This document shows positions 34,401-43,254 of a DNA stretch of 64,000 nucleotides, piece after piece. Source of the stretch: Sphingobacterium olei. GTDB lineage: Bacteria > Bacteroidota > Bacteroidia > Sphingobacteriales > Sphingobacteriaceae. The stretch spans positions 1 through 64,000 of the forward strand of contig NZ_SUME01000005.1 in assembly GCF_005048855.1 (NCBI RefSeq), read 5' to 3'. A program made the position numbers and the translations under genes. Every line of letters begins with the position of its first letter. Within the stretch, counting starts at the first letter, position 1. A model generated the notes under the pieces. The model worked only from the letters and a program-made list of their open reading frames with translations. It was not told the DNA's origin and ran no database searches.

Positions 34401-35462
34401 CTAGTTTGTTTTACTCTTTGCCAAAGTAAACCCAAAAGTGGTACCGATCCCCTCCGTACTTCTTACATTCACTGTTTGTTGATGGGCCTCTAATATATGT
34501 TTAACGATGGCAAGCCCTAGTCCAGACCCTCCGATATCCCTGGATCGACTTTTATCCGTACGGTAGAAGCGTTCAAAAACACGGGATAGGTTTTTTTCTT
34601 CGATTCCGTACCCATTGTCGGTCACTTCCACCAGAATTTGATCGATAAGCGGAAACACACTGATTGTGGTTTTGCCATTCATTTTGCCATATTTCAAGGA
34701 ATTATCGATGAGATTGATCAATACCTGCTGTATTTTTAAACGATCCGCTTTAACAAAAATGGCGCTATTGTTTTTTAAATTGGTAGTGAGACTAATATTG
34801 TTCTTTTTAGCTTTGTCAATTAGTTGTTCCGTGGTCTCCGTAATAAGTGAAACAATATCAAACTTTTGGATATTTAAGGAGATTTTCCCGGACTCCAATT
34901 TGGATATTTCATCCAGATCATTAATGAGGTAGGTAAGGCGATCAATGTTTTTCGCTGCCTTATTTAGGAAAATCAATGCCATCTCCTGATCTTCTTCTAT
35001 CATACCATCCTGCATGGTCTCGATGTAACCCTGGATAGCGAATAAAGGGGTTTTAAATTCGTGCGAGATATTGGATAAAAATTCCCTCCGGAACTTTTCC
35101 TGTTCCTTGAGCTTGTCAATTTCGGATACTTTCTGTGTCGCCCAATCGCGTACTTTTTGTTCTGCATCTTTAATCGGATCATCGCTCGAATGTTGTGCCA
35201 ATACATTCTGGATGTCTTTGCCCAATTTCAGGTTATTTATTAATTTGTAAATATTACTAATCCTCTTGTTAATGTAGGTCTGGAAAATATTATCCAGCGC
35301 AATGTAACTCACGACAAGCGAGACGAAAAATATGAGGACAAAGCGTGTCCAGTTATTTTCGTAAAATAGACTTATAAAAGCCAGCGATCCCGCGAATACG
35401 AGAGATAAACTGATGACCAATGTCCTAAAGTTCATAAAAAACCGAAAATGTCTAAAAAGCAT
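34401..35462 (-). CDS. PhoR-like sensor histidine kinase
   Basis: A 353-residue membrane kinase. Two N-terminal transmembrane helices (VISLSLVFAGSLAFISLFY and FVLIFFVSLVVSYIAL) are followed by a linker, HisKA (FLSNISHEFKTPLF) and HATPase_c (N box LIDNSLKYGK, G1 DNGYGIEE, G2 GGSGLGLAI). No PAS domain is obvious. ATG 35435 is an alternative start that removes nine residues. No response regulator gene is adjacent in the window, although one commonly accompanies such kinases. Position beside DUF47-pit suggests phosphate sensing; that is inference. Confidence 0.9.
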   Translation of the reverse strand: MLFRHFRFFMNFRTLVISLSLVFAGSLAFISLFYENNWTRFVLIFFVSLVVSYIALDNIFQTYINKRISNIYKLINNLKLGKDIQNVLAQHSSDDPIKDAEQKVRDWATQKVSEIDKLKEQEKFRREFLSNISHEFKTPLFAIQGYIETMQDGMIEEDQEMALIFLNKAAKNIDRLTYLINDLDEISKLESGKISLNIQKFDIVSLITETTEQLIDKAKKNNISLTTNLKNNSAIFVKADRLKIQQVLINLIDNSLKYGKMNGKTTISVFPLIDQILVEVTDNGYGIEEKNLSRVFERFYRTDKSRSRDIGGSGLGLAIVKHILEAHQQTVNVRSTEGIGTTFGFTLAKSKTN

Positions 35463-35470
35463 AACATCGT

Positions 35471-35579
35471 CGTCATTGCGAACCGAAGGAACGATGGTGA
35501 CCGCGAAGCAACTCCGAAGGAAACCAATCTGACGACGTTAAAAACGCAGATGGCTTCGTCATTCTTCCTCGCAATGACG
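35471..35579. repeat. Imperfect inverted repeat, probably a dispersed genomic repeat
   Basis: The left arm begins CGTCATTGCGAACCGAAGG (35471 onward, to CGAAGC near 35509) and the right arm is GCTTCGTC...GCAATGACG (35553-35579), its inverted complement with a few changes. GTCATTGCGAGG...CGAAGCAATC-type elements occur in many copies between genes in several bacterial genomes, from memory. It fills most of the gap between the kinase and psd. Confidence 0.65.
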
Positions 35580-35649
35580 CGTTTTCTTGTAAGCGAAAAC
35601 CTTTTTTAGACAGCGCCCTAAAATTAGTTATATATATGTTAAGATAATA

Positions 35650-36303
35650 TTAAAATCTCGCAATTGTCGTTTTTCCGCCGATGACCTTGTCATTTATGTT
35701 GACATCAATCTGGGTGCCTAACGGTAAAAAGATATCCACACGGGAACCAAATTTGATGAAACCGAACTCATTTCCCTGTGTTACCGTATCGCCTTCTTTT
35801 ACATACCACACAATCCGTCGGGCCAGGGCACCTGCAATCTGACGGAATAATACCTCTGTATTGTTTTGATGCTTTACGACTACTGTTGTACGCTCGTTAT
35901 CGGTAGAAGATTTGGGATGCCAGGCAACTAGAAACTTACCGGGGTGGTATTTGAAGTAGGATACGATACCTGAAATAGGATTCCTATTCACATGCACATT
36001 AACCGGTGACATGAAAATGGATACCTGGATCCGCTTATCGTTAAAATATTCAGTCTCTTCCGTTTCCTCGATGACGACAACTTTGCCATCTGCCGGGCAC
36101 AGGATGATATGATCGTCTACAGAAATGTTTTTCCTGGGGCTTCTAAAAAATTGGACTATGGTAATGAAAAGAAAAGCTGAAAAAATATACAATACCCATT
36201 TGACCAAAGTAGATGCATCATAATAATCTGCTATTGCATTTATGATGAATATGAATAATATTGTAATTGCAAGACTTGTATAGCCTTCCTTGTGAAACTT
36301 CAT
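35650..36303 (-). CDS. psd: Phosphatidylserine decarboxylase, archaeal-type short form
   Basis: A 217-residue pyruvoyl-dependent decarboxylase that makes phosphatidylethanolamine from phosphatidylserine. An N-terminal hydrophobic hairpin (about residues 10-50) anchors it in the membrane. HVNRNPISG, HPGKFLVAWHPKSS and KFGSRVD are present; the GS of the last is the self-cleavage site that generates the pyruvoyl group. A TAAGTTTG -7 box lies at 36334-36327 on the minus strand. The length fits the short PSD-A class. Confidence 0.94.
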   Translation of the reverse strand: MKFHKEGYTSLAITILFIFIINAIADYYDASTLVKWVLYIFSAFLFITIVQFFRSPRKNISVDDHIILCPADGKVVVIEETEETEYFNDKRIQVSIFMSPVNVHVNRNPISGIVSYFKYHPGKFLVAWHPKSSTDNERTTVVVKHQNNTEVLFRQIAGALARRIVWYVKEGDTVTQGNEFGFIKFGSRVDIFLPLGTQIDVNINDKVIGGKTTIARF

Positions 36304-36348
36304 ATGTATCTAATCTGTTTTTTTTACAAACTTAAAAAATATATTTAA

Positions 36349-37488
36349 CTATTCCCCATTTTCCCGGTTGATGCGTACCGAGTGAAAAATCAGTTCTTTC
36401 GGGCTGTTCGCGATGCTAAATGTAACAGTCAGTATATCATCTATTTCTTGTCCATCTTTATAAGATGGAAGGTAATACGGTACATCTTTAATGATGGTCT
36501 CCAATGCGTCTTTGGTATCTGACGAAATAGAATCGGGAAATTTGATGTCGATTACCTTAGGTTCATCTCGCAGGGAAACGGCTACTTTATACTGAATGGT
36601 AGTTTCAAAATTATCATCTAACTGAAAATTTGACGGTTTTCTAGCTGTCATAAAACGTTTGGCTAAGTAAATCGAAAAACCCGAAAAGTCATCGAAAGAG
36701 CAATTTTTGGAAAGAAGCAGCTCCGCTAGCCCGAAGTAGTCGTTCGGTAAAATGCTGAACTCGTTTAAATTGGTAAGGCTGGCTCTATAATAGTTGAAAA
36801 AATCATACACTTGGTGAACTCGACGACGAATCCCGTTTTCATAGTATTCTTCGCCGATATAATAGTTTGTTTTTTGCTTATCCCCTAGCATCACCTGCCA
36901 TATGCCATCTGGCTTTCCTTTTTTTATTTTCCCCTTTCTGTTGTAAAAAGTGAATCCATGTTCCGTAAATCCAATGATGGGCATCGTGAAGTCATATCTT
37001 CCTTCTCCATTGGTTACGATTTGCTTGCCCTTTTGATCCCACATGTGTTTGATGGCGTAATCTGCGGTGTCAAACTCCAAAAATAATAGGGGTTTGCCAT
37101 CGGGATAATAATAATTCCATTCCCCAAGATATTCACCATCTTTAAATGTGGTTTCCCATTTCAGCTTTCCATTGGGATGGTATGCTTTAAAAATACCGTC
37201 TTTTTTTCCGTTAACGTAGTTTCCTGACAAAAGGATGTGTCCATTAGGGCCAAAATCTTTAAACTCGCCATGAAATTGGTTCTTGGACGGAATAAAACCC
37301 GCTACGCGTTCAATATGTTTGAATGGGCAGTTTTTTTCAACTAGGTAATAATTTTGGTCAAAGAAAAACCGCACCAGTCCCTCAGGCGCCGCTTCAAAGT
37401 AAACCGTTTTACGCACGGAGTCCTGTTGTGCCCAACCCAGATTACCATATAGAATAACAGATATTAAAAGTAGAACGGATCTCCTCAT
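36349..37488 (-). CDS. Exported MORN-repeat (YwqK-like) protein
   Basis: A 379-residue exported protein; ATG 37488 gives the signal peptide MRRSVLLLISVILYGNLGWAQ, and the longer frame overlaps polA. Residues about 60-190 contain MORN-2 type repeats (FHGEFKDFGPNGHILLSG, KKDGIFKAYHPNGKLKWE, YLGEWNYYYPDGKPLL), and a diverged one follows near GKPDGIWQV. The C-terminal 120 residues (VAVSLRDEPKVIDIKF) vaguely resemble a TonB-C-type fold. Function unknown. It follows polA by 7 bases and so probably shares its transcript. Confidence 0.8.
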   Translation of the reverse strand: MRRSVLLLISVILYGNLGWAQQDSVRKTVYFEAAPEGLVRFFFDQNYYLVEKNCPFKHIERVAGFIPSKNQFHGEFKDFGPNGHILLSGNYVNGKKDGIFKAYHPNGKLKWETTFKDGEYLGEWNYYYPDGKPLLFLEFDTADYAIKHMWDQKGKQIVTNGEGRYDFTMPIIGFTEHGFTFYNRKGKIKKGKPDGIWQVMLGDKQKTNYYIGEEYYENGIRRRVHQVYDFFNYYRASLTNLNEFSILPNDYFGLAELLLSKNCSFDDFSGFSIYLAKRFMTARKPSNFQLDDNFETTIQYKVAVSLRDEPKVIDIKFPDSISSDTKDALETIIKDVPYYLPSYKDGQEIDDILTVTFSIANSPKELIFHSVRINRENGE

Positions 37489-37495
37489 AAAAATT

Positions 37496-40294
37496 CTAAT
37501 GTGCTTCCAACCAATTTGAACCTGTTCCAATTTCCACCTCTATGGGGACGCGCATCGGAATTGCAGATTTCATTCTATCAAATATAATACTTTTAAAATC
37601 TTCTATCTCATGTTTTGGAATATCAAATACCAACTCATCATGTACCTGCATGATCATCTTGCCGGATAATTTTTTGTCTTGAATGTCTTTTTGAATATTG
37701 ATCATCGCAACTTTGATCATATCGGCTGCAGAACCCTGGATCGGTGCATTTACTGCATTTCGCTCCGCAAAACCCCGCACCGTCATATTTGCCGAATTGA
37801 TATCGCGAAGGTATCTGCGGCGCTTCAGGATAGTTTCAACATAACCGTTTTCTTTGGCAAATTCTATTGCTTTGGACATGTATGTGCGGATACCATGATA
37901 TTGTCCAAAATATTGATCAATTATCTCGGCGGCCTCCCGACGTGGGATGCCTAGACTCTGGGAGAGACCAAAAGCAGACTGCCCGTAGATGATGCCAAAA
38001 TTGACTGCCTTGGCATTTCGTCGCTGCTCGGAGGTGACTTCATCCAAATTTATTCCGTATACTCTCGCTGCTGTCGCACGGTGAATATCATGCCCCTGTG
38101 TAAATGCATCGAGCATATTCTCATCTTGACTCAATTCGGCCATAATACGGAGTTCTATCTGCGAATAATCGGCAGATAGAATAATGTGATCATCAGCACG
38201 TGGAATAAATGCTTTACGCACTTCACGCCCTTTTTCTGTTCGGATCGGGATATTCTGCAGGTTAGGGTTTGTCGAACTCAGACGCCCCGTAGCTGCTACA
38301 GCTTGATTGTACGACGTATGAATGAGGCCGGTTTCTGGGTTGATCAGCGTAGGTAAAGCATCTACATAAGTGGATTTAAGTTTCTGCAATTGACGGAAGT
38401 CCAATATATCCTTGACAATATCTGATTTGTGTGCAAGCGCAGATAGCACGTCTTCTCCGGTTTTATATTGACCTGTTTTTGTTTTCTTGGCTTTCGGATC
38501 CAAGTGTAGCTTATCGAACAACACCTCGCCTAGTTGTTTTGGTGATGCAATATTGAACTTTACACCCGCTTTTTCATATATTGTGTTTTCAAGTACCGCG
38601 ATGTCAAGTTCTAAGGACTTAGAAAACGTGCGGAGTGTGTCGATATCGATTTTGACACCTGTTTTTTCCATTTCGGCCAAAACATATACCAAAGGAAACT
38701 CTACTTCTTCGGCAAGTGCGCTGGTAAATGTATTTTCAAGCAGGGGTTTGAATTTTTCATGAAGTTGCCATGTGATATCGGCATCTTCACTTGCATATTC
38801 TTTGATTTTTTCAATTTCCACATCGCGCATATTACCCTGGTTTTTACCCTTTGCGCCGATTAGTTCTGTAATGGATACCGGGCTATAACCTAGATAGGTC
38901 TCTGAAAGAATATCCATTCCATGACGTGTGTCGGGATCAATTAGATAATGGGCTAGCATGGTGTCAAATAATGGGCCACGCACGCTTACGTTGTACCTGG
39001 AGAGAAGGAGTACATCGTATTTAATGTTCTGCCCGATCTTTTGAATTGCAGGGTTCTCGAAAACAGACTTGAAGATGCTGACAATAGCCTGCGCTTCCAC
39101 GCTATCGCTTGGCGTGGGAACGTAATAGGCTTTACCTGCTTCAAATGCAAAGGACAACCCTACAATCTCTGCCTGCAATGCATCAAGGCTGGTAGATTCC
39201 GTATCGAAACAAAAACTGGGTTGGATAGCTAAAAGTTTAGCTAGTTTCTCTATTTCCTGTGGGGTATCGACCAATATGTAATCGTGATCGGTATTTAAAA
39301 TGTTGGATGACGGAGATGGGGGTAAGAGTGTCTCTATGCTGCTATCGGTAGGTACTTCGCTGATTGCTGCAAATAGGTCCATCTGTCCGTTGCTGGATTT
39401 GGAAGGAGAATCGACGATGGTAAAATCATCTCCAAATACGCGTTTGCCGAGCGTCCTAAATTCCAGTTCTGCAAAAAGTGGCTCCAATAGTTCTTTATTA
39501 GGTTGATCTAATACTAAGGCTTCTTCATCTAAATCAATGGGAACATCAAGCAATATCGTAGCTAGTTTTTTGGAAATTAGTCCTTGCTGCGCGAAATTTT
39601 CTACATTCTCTTTTTGCTTTCCTTTAAGCTGGCCCGAATTGGCAATTAATCCTTCTACAGAGCCAAACTCCTGGATTAATTTTTTTGCTGTTTTTTCGCC
39701 AATTCCCGGTATTCCAGGGATATTATCTACGGCATCGCCCCAAAGGCCTAAAATGTCGATAACCTGGCACACATCTGTTATTTCCCATTTTTCAAGTATT
39801 TCGGGAACACCTAGTACTTCTGCACCATTGCCCATGCGTGCAGGTTTAAGGATGAAAATCGATTCGGATACCAGTTGTCCAAAATCTTTGTCCGGTGTCA
39901 TACAGTAAACGGTAAATCCTTCTTTTTCTGCTTTTTTTGCCAACGTACCGATGATATCGTCTGCCTCGTAACCGTCCATCGTAATAATGGGGATGTTAAA
40001 ACCTTCGATAAGACGAAAGATATATGGGATTGATGTTGCCAGATCTTCGGGCATTTCCTGACGGTGTGCTTTATATGCTTCGAATTCTATATGACGGTTA
40101 GTAGGAGCAGCAGTATCAAACACCACAGCAATGTGCGAAGGCTGATGATTCTTTAATACTTCCAACAAGGTATTGGTGAATCCCATTATTGCACCGGTAT
40201 TCAGACCGTAACTTGTCAATCTTGGCACCTTATTTAATGCAAAGTATGCTCGATAAATAAGAGCCATCCCGTCTAATAGAAATAATTTTCTCAT
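37496..40294 (-). CDS. polA: DNA polymerase I
   Basis: A 932-residue three-domain polymerase. It contains the 5'-3' exonuclease (LFLLDGMALIYRAYFA, DGYEADDIIGTLA, NIPGIPGIGEKTA), a 3'-5' exonuclease with an intact FDTEST motif, and the polymerase domain. The last has motif A DYSQIELRIMAELS, motif B RRNAKAVNFGIIYGQS and motif C VHDELVF. It acts in Okazaki fragment processing and repair. A TACCTTTG -7 box lies on the minus strand at 40331-40324, about 30 bases before the start. Confidence 0.97.
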   Translation of the reverse strand: MRKLFLLDGMALIYRAYFALNKVPRLTSYGLNTGAIMGFTNTLLEVLKNHQPSHIAVVFDTAAPTNRHIEFEAYKAHRQEMPEDLATSIPYIFRLIEGFNIPIITMDGYEADDIIGTLAKKAEKEGFTVYCMTPDKDFGQLVSESIFILKPARMGNGAEVLGVPEILEKWEITDVCQVIDILGLWGDAVDNIPGIPGIGEKTAKKLIQEFGSVEGLIANSGQLKGKQKENVENFAQQGLISKKLATILLDVPIDLDEEALVLDQPNKELLEPLFAELEFRTLGKRVFGDDFTIVDSPSKSSNGQMDLFAAISEVPTDSSIETLLPPSPSSNILNTDHDYILVDTPQEIEKLAKLLAIQPSFCFDTESTSLDALQAEIVGLSFAFEAGKAYYVPTPSDSVEAQAIVSIFKSVFENPAIQKIGQNIKYDVLLLSRYNVSVRGPLFDTMLAHYLIDPDTRHGMDILSETYLGYSPVSITELIGAKGKNQGNMRDVEIEKIKEYASEDADITWQLHEKFKPLLENTFTSALAEEVEFPLVYVLAEMEKTGVKIDIDTLRTFSKSLELDIAVLENTIYEKAGVKFNIASPKQLGEVLFDKLHLDPKAKKTKTGQYKTGEDVLSALAHKSDIVKDILDFRQLQKLKSTYVDALPTLINPETGLIHTSYNQAVAATGRLSSTNPNLQNIPIRTEKGREVRKAFIPRADDHIILSADYSQIELRIMAELSQDENMLDAFTQGHDIHRATAARVYGINLDEVTSEQRRNAKAVNFGIIYGQSAFGLSQSLGIPRREAAEIIDQYFGQYHGIRTYMSKAIEFAKENGYVETILKRRRYLRDINSANMTVRGFAERNAVNAPIQGSAADMIKVAMINIQKDIQDKKLSGKMIMQVHDELVFDIPKHEIEDFKSIIFDRMKSAIPMRVPIEVEIGTGSNWLEAH

Positions 40295-40416
40295 TAAAAT
40301 AGTTTATTTTATCCGTATTTACACAAAGGTAATAAAATAGGGGCAAGCTTGATATTAATAATTTTTTACCACTTTTGTATTAGGATATGATAGATAAGTC
40401 GGTAAGTTTATAAAGC

Positions 40417-41337
40417 ATGAGAGGATTAGTAACAAAATCTACCGGAAGTTGGTATCAGGTTTCGGGAGAAGACGGGGAGCAATACGATTGCCGCATCAAA
40501 GGGAAGTTTAGAACTAAAGATATCAAGACAACAAATCCTATTGCCGTAGGCGATTGGGTGCATTTTGATTTAGAACCCGACCAGGCTAGTGGTGTCATCA
40601 ACGTATTAGAACCACGCAAAAATTACATCATCCGTAAGTCCATCAACCTTTCTAAGCAAACGCAAATAATAGGGGCAAACCTGGATCAGGCAATTTTAGT
40701 GGTGACATTGGCTTCTCCTCCTACCTCGCTTGGATTTATAGATCGTTTTTTAGTAACGGCAGAAGCCTACGATATCCCTGCTATTTTGGTATTTAACAAA
40801 TTGGATCTGTTTAGCGAAGAGGGGCTGGAAATATTGCAGGAATACAAATCGATATATGAAAATATTGGCTATCCCTGTTATGAGGTGTCGGCCATAGAGG
40901 GAACGAATATAGGTGCGATTCGGGACCTTTTACAGGATAAGGTAACCTTGGTATCCGGACATTCGGGTGTGGGGAAGTCTACCCTGGTGAATAGGATTGT
41001 GCCCGGGACAGAATTGAGAACGGGCAATATCTCTGAATGGTCTGACCAAGGAAAACACACCACTACATTTGCAGAGATGATTGACCTACCGTTCGGCGGT
41101 AAATTGATCGACACGCCCGGAATTCGCGAATTGGGCATAGTGGATATCGAGAAGCATGAACTTTCGCATTTTTTTCCTGAGATGCGGCAATTGATGAATA
41201 GGTGTAAATTTAATAACTGTAGACATCTGAACGAACCGGGCTGTGTGGTATTAGAAGCGGTGGAAGAGGGTGATATAGAATCTTCCCGCTACGATAGCTA
41301 TATAAGTATGTATAACAATGAGGATACACGACGATAA
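40417..41337 (+). CDS. rsgA: Ribosome small subunit-dependent GTPase A
   Basis: A 306-residue circularly permuted GTPase acting in 30S subunit maturation. An N-terminal OB-fold is followed by the permuted G motifs in the order G4 (FNKLDL), G1 (GHSGVGKST) and G3 (DTPG). A C-terminal zinc knuckle (CKFNNCRHLNEPGC) closes the protein. It is a stand-alone plus-strand gene, divergent from polA across a 122-base gap. Confidence 0.96.
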   Translation: MRGLVTKSTGSWYQVSGEDGEQYDCRIKGKFRTKDIKTTNPIAVGDWVHFDLEPDQASGVINVLEPRKNYIIRKSINLSKQTQIIGANLDQAILVVTLASPPTSLGFIDRFLVTAEAYDIPAILVFNKLDLFSEEGLEILQEYKSIYENIGYPCYEVSAIEGTNIGAIRDLLQDKVTLVSGHSGVGKSTLVNRIVPGTELRTGNISEWSDQGKHTTTFAEMIDLPFGGKLIDTPGIRELGIVDIEKHELSHFFPEMRQLMNRCKFNNCRHLNEPGCVVLEAVEEGDIESSRYDSYISMYNNEDTRR

Positions 41338-41419
41338 GTATGCCTTTAATTAAAACAAAAGATATTTTTTTTTGTTTAATGAAAAGTTAGTGAATCTGAT
41401 AAAAACAAGTTATTTACAT

Positions 41420-43225
41420 ATGAAACCAATCTGGAAATGGATACTCATCATTCTGGCACTCCTACTTTTGGCAGTGGGTGGCGTGGTATGGTACTACGGA
41501 AGAAACTGGAAACCTATCCTGGAAACCAAGCTTAAGGAAGTGGTGCATAATTCCTCAAATGGATTGTATACATTAACGTACGATGATTTGGATCTCAATA
41601 TTGGATTGGGAAATGTTACACTGCGTGAGGTCGAATTAATTCCCGATTCTGCAATTTACCAGCAGATGATAGTGGAAAAGTCGGCTCCCGACAACCGTTT
41701 TCATATCAAACTGAAGGCATTGAAGATTAGGAGATTTGGCCTATGGGATGTGTTAAGGAACCGGCAACTGTCTATTAAAAGTATTGTTCTTGAACAACCG
41801 GAAATTCATTTAACTTCGGAAAAGCATGCTTTTAACGATACGGTATCCACTGAACCCAAGAAAACGCTTTATGAAAGTATAGAAGATATTTTTACCTCCG
41901 TCAACGTGCGCGATGTACAATTGGATGATGTCAAGTTTACCTATTCGAAGATAGATTCGGGTAAAACTAGCGGAATTGAGCTTAATAGGGTCACTATTAA
42001 AGTGCATGACGTGTTGGTAGACAAAACTTCAATCGATGATTCTACCCGTCTGTTTTATACCAAAATGATAGATGTGCACGTACCGGGATTTGAGTATGAG
42101 CTCCCGGATGGTTTTTATAAGCTGAAATTTGATGATCTAAGCATTAACACCAAAGATCAGAATCTTTTACTGACCAAATTTGCTTATGAACCCAAAATGG
42201 CTAAATCTGCCTTTTTTAAACAGAAAAACAGGAATATTACGATGACTATCCTGAAATTTGATACGCTCCGGCTTGAAAATTTGGATTTTAAGGAGTTGAT
42301 CGATAATCAAAAAACCATCGCTGCTAGCGCACAGCTTAAAAATGGAATAGTTGATCTATCAAATGACAGGCGCTATCCAAAATATCCTAAGAATAAAATA
42401 GGACGCTCCCCCCATCAACAGTTAATGAAGCTGAATAGTCTGATTAGGTTGGATACTGTTTTGGTGGATAATGTGACCATTACGTATCATGAGTTTAGTG
42501 CGAAATATGGAAGGGAGGGTTCTATTAGTTTTAACCATGCGCGAGGTAACCTGACTAACGTGACGAATGATACATTGGCATTAGCAAAGGACAAATTTAT
42601 GCGAGCGGATCTATCGGCAAAGATCATGAATTCGGGAAGGTTGCACGCCAAATTTGGATTCGACATGTTGAGTACAAATGGTTACCATACCTATAAAGGC
42701 AGTGTAGGTGCCATGAATGCAACGGCTTTCAATCGTATTTTGAAGCCTTTGTTAAACGTTGAGTTGGCTTCAGGAAATATGAAGAAGGTAACTTTTAATA
42801 TGGAAGGAACGGATTATAGAAATTGGGGTGATTTTAGATTTGACTACGATAATTTAAAGATCAGACTGCTCAACGAACAGAAGAAAGGTGAAGCTCAGAC
42901 TTCTAAAAAAGTAATTTCCTTCTTCGTGAATCAGATCATCATTAACGATAGTAATCCCGATGCTAATGAAATCTATCATATTGGTAAGATTAATTACAAA
43001 CGTGACCCTGAACATACCTTCTTTAAGACCCTATGGCAAAGTTTGCTGGATGGTATAAAGCAAACGGCCGGCATAAGCCCTGAGCGGGAGGCACGGTTAA
43101 TGGGAACTGCAGCAAAAGCGCAGGATGCGGTGAAGGAATCTAATTCGGCGGTCAATAAAACAAAAAGTTTTATAAGAGGGATTTTTAAGAAAAAGGAGAA
43201 ATCCGAGGATAGCGACGAAAAGTAA
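41420..43225 (+). CDS. AsmA-like envelope protein
   Basis: A 601-residue protein. ATG 41420 (MKPIWKWILIILALLLLAVG) is preferred over an in-frame TTG at 41372. One N-terminal transmembrane helix is followed by a long beta-rich periplasmic part with AsmA-type openings (YTLTYDDLDLNIGLGNVTLREVEL, KALKIRRFGLWDVL, IKSIVLEQPEIHL). AsmA-like proteins are elongated and thought to help move phospholipid or insert outer membrane proteins. The C-terminus is lysine-rich. Family placement is by eye and moderately certain. Confidence 0.65.
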   Translation: MKPIWKWILIILALLLLAVGGVVWYYGRNWKPILETKLKEVVHNSSNGLYTLTYDDLDLNIGLGNVTLREVELIPDSAIYQQMIVEKSAPDNRFHIKLKALKIRRFGLWDVLRNRQLSIKSIVLEQPEIHLTSEKHAFNDTVSTEPKKTLYESIEDIFTSVNVRDVQLDDVKFTYSKIDSGKTSGIELNRVTIKVHDVLVDKTSIDDSTRLFYTKMIDVHVPGFEYELPDGFYKLKFDDLSINTKDQNLLLTKFAYEPKMAKSAFFKQKNRNITMTILKFDTLRLENLDFKELIDNQKTIAASAQLKNGIVDLSNDRRYPKYPKNKIGRSPHQQLMKLNSLIRLDTVLVDNVTITYHEFSAKYGREGSISFNHARGNLTNVTNDTLALAKDKFMRADLSAKIMNSGRLHAKFGFDMLSTNGYHTYKGSVGAMNATAFNRILKPLLNVELASGNMKKVTFNMEGTDYRNWGDFRFDYDNLKIRLLNEQKKGEAQTSKKVISFFVNQIIINDSNPDANEIYHIGKINYKRDPEHTFFKTLWQSLLDGIKQTAGISPEREARLMGTAAKAQDAVKESNSAVNKTKSFIRGIFKKKEKSEDSDEK

Positions 43226-43254
43226 ACGTAGTTTAATATTCCTATGTTTGTGTT

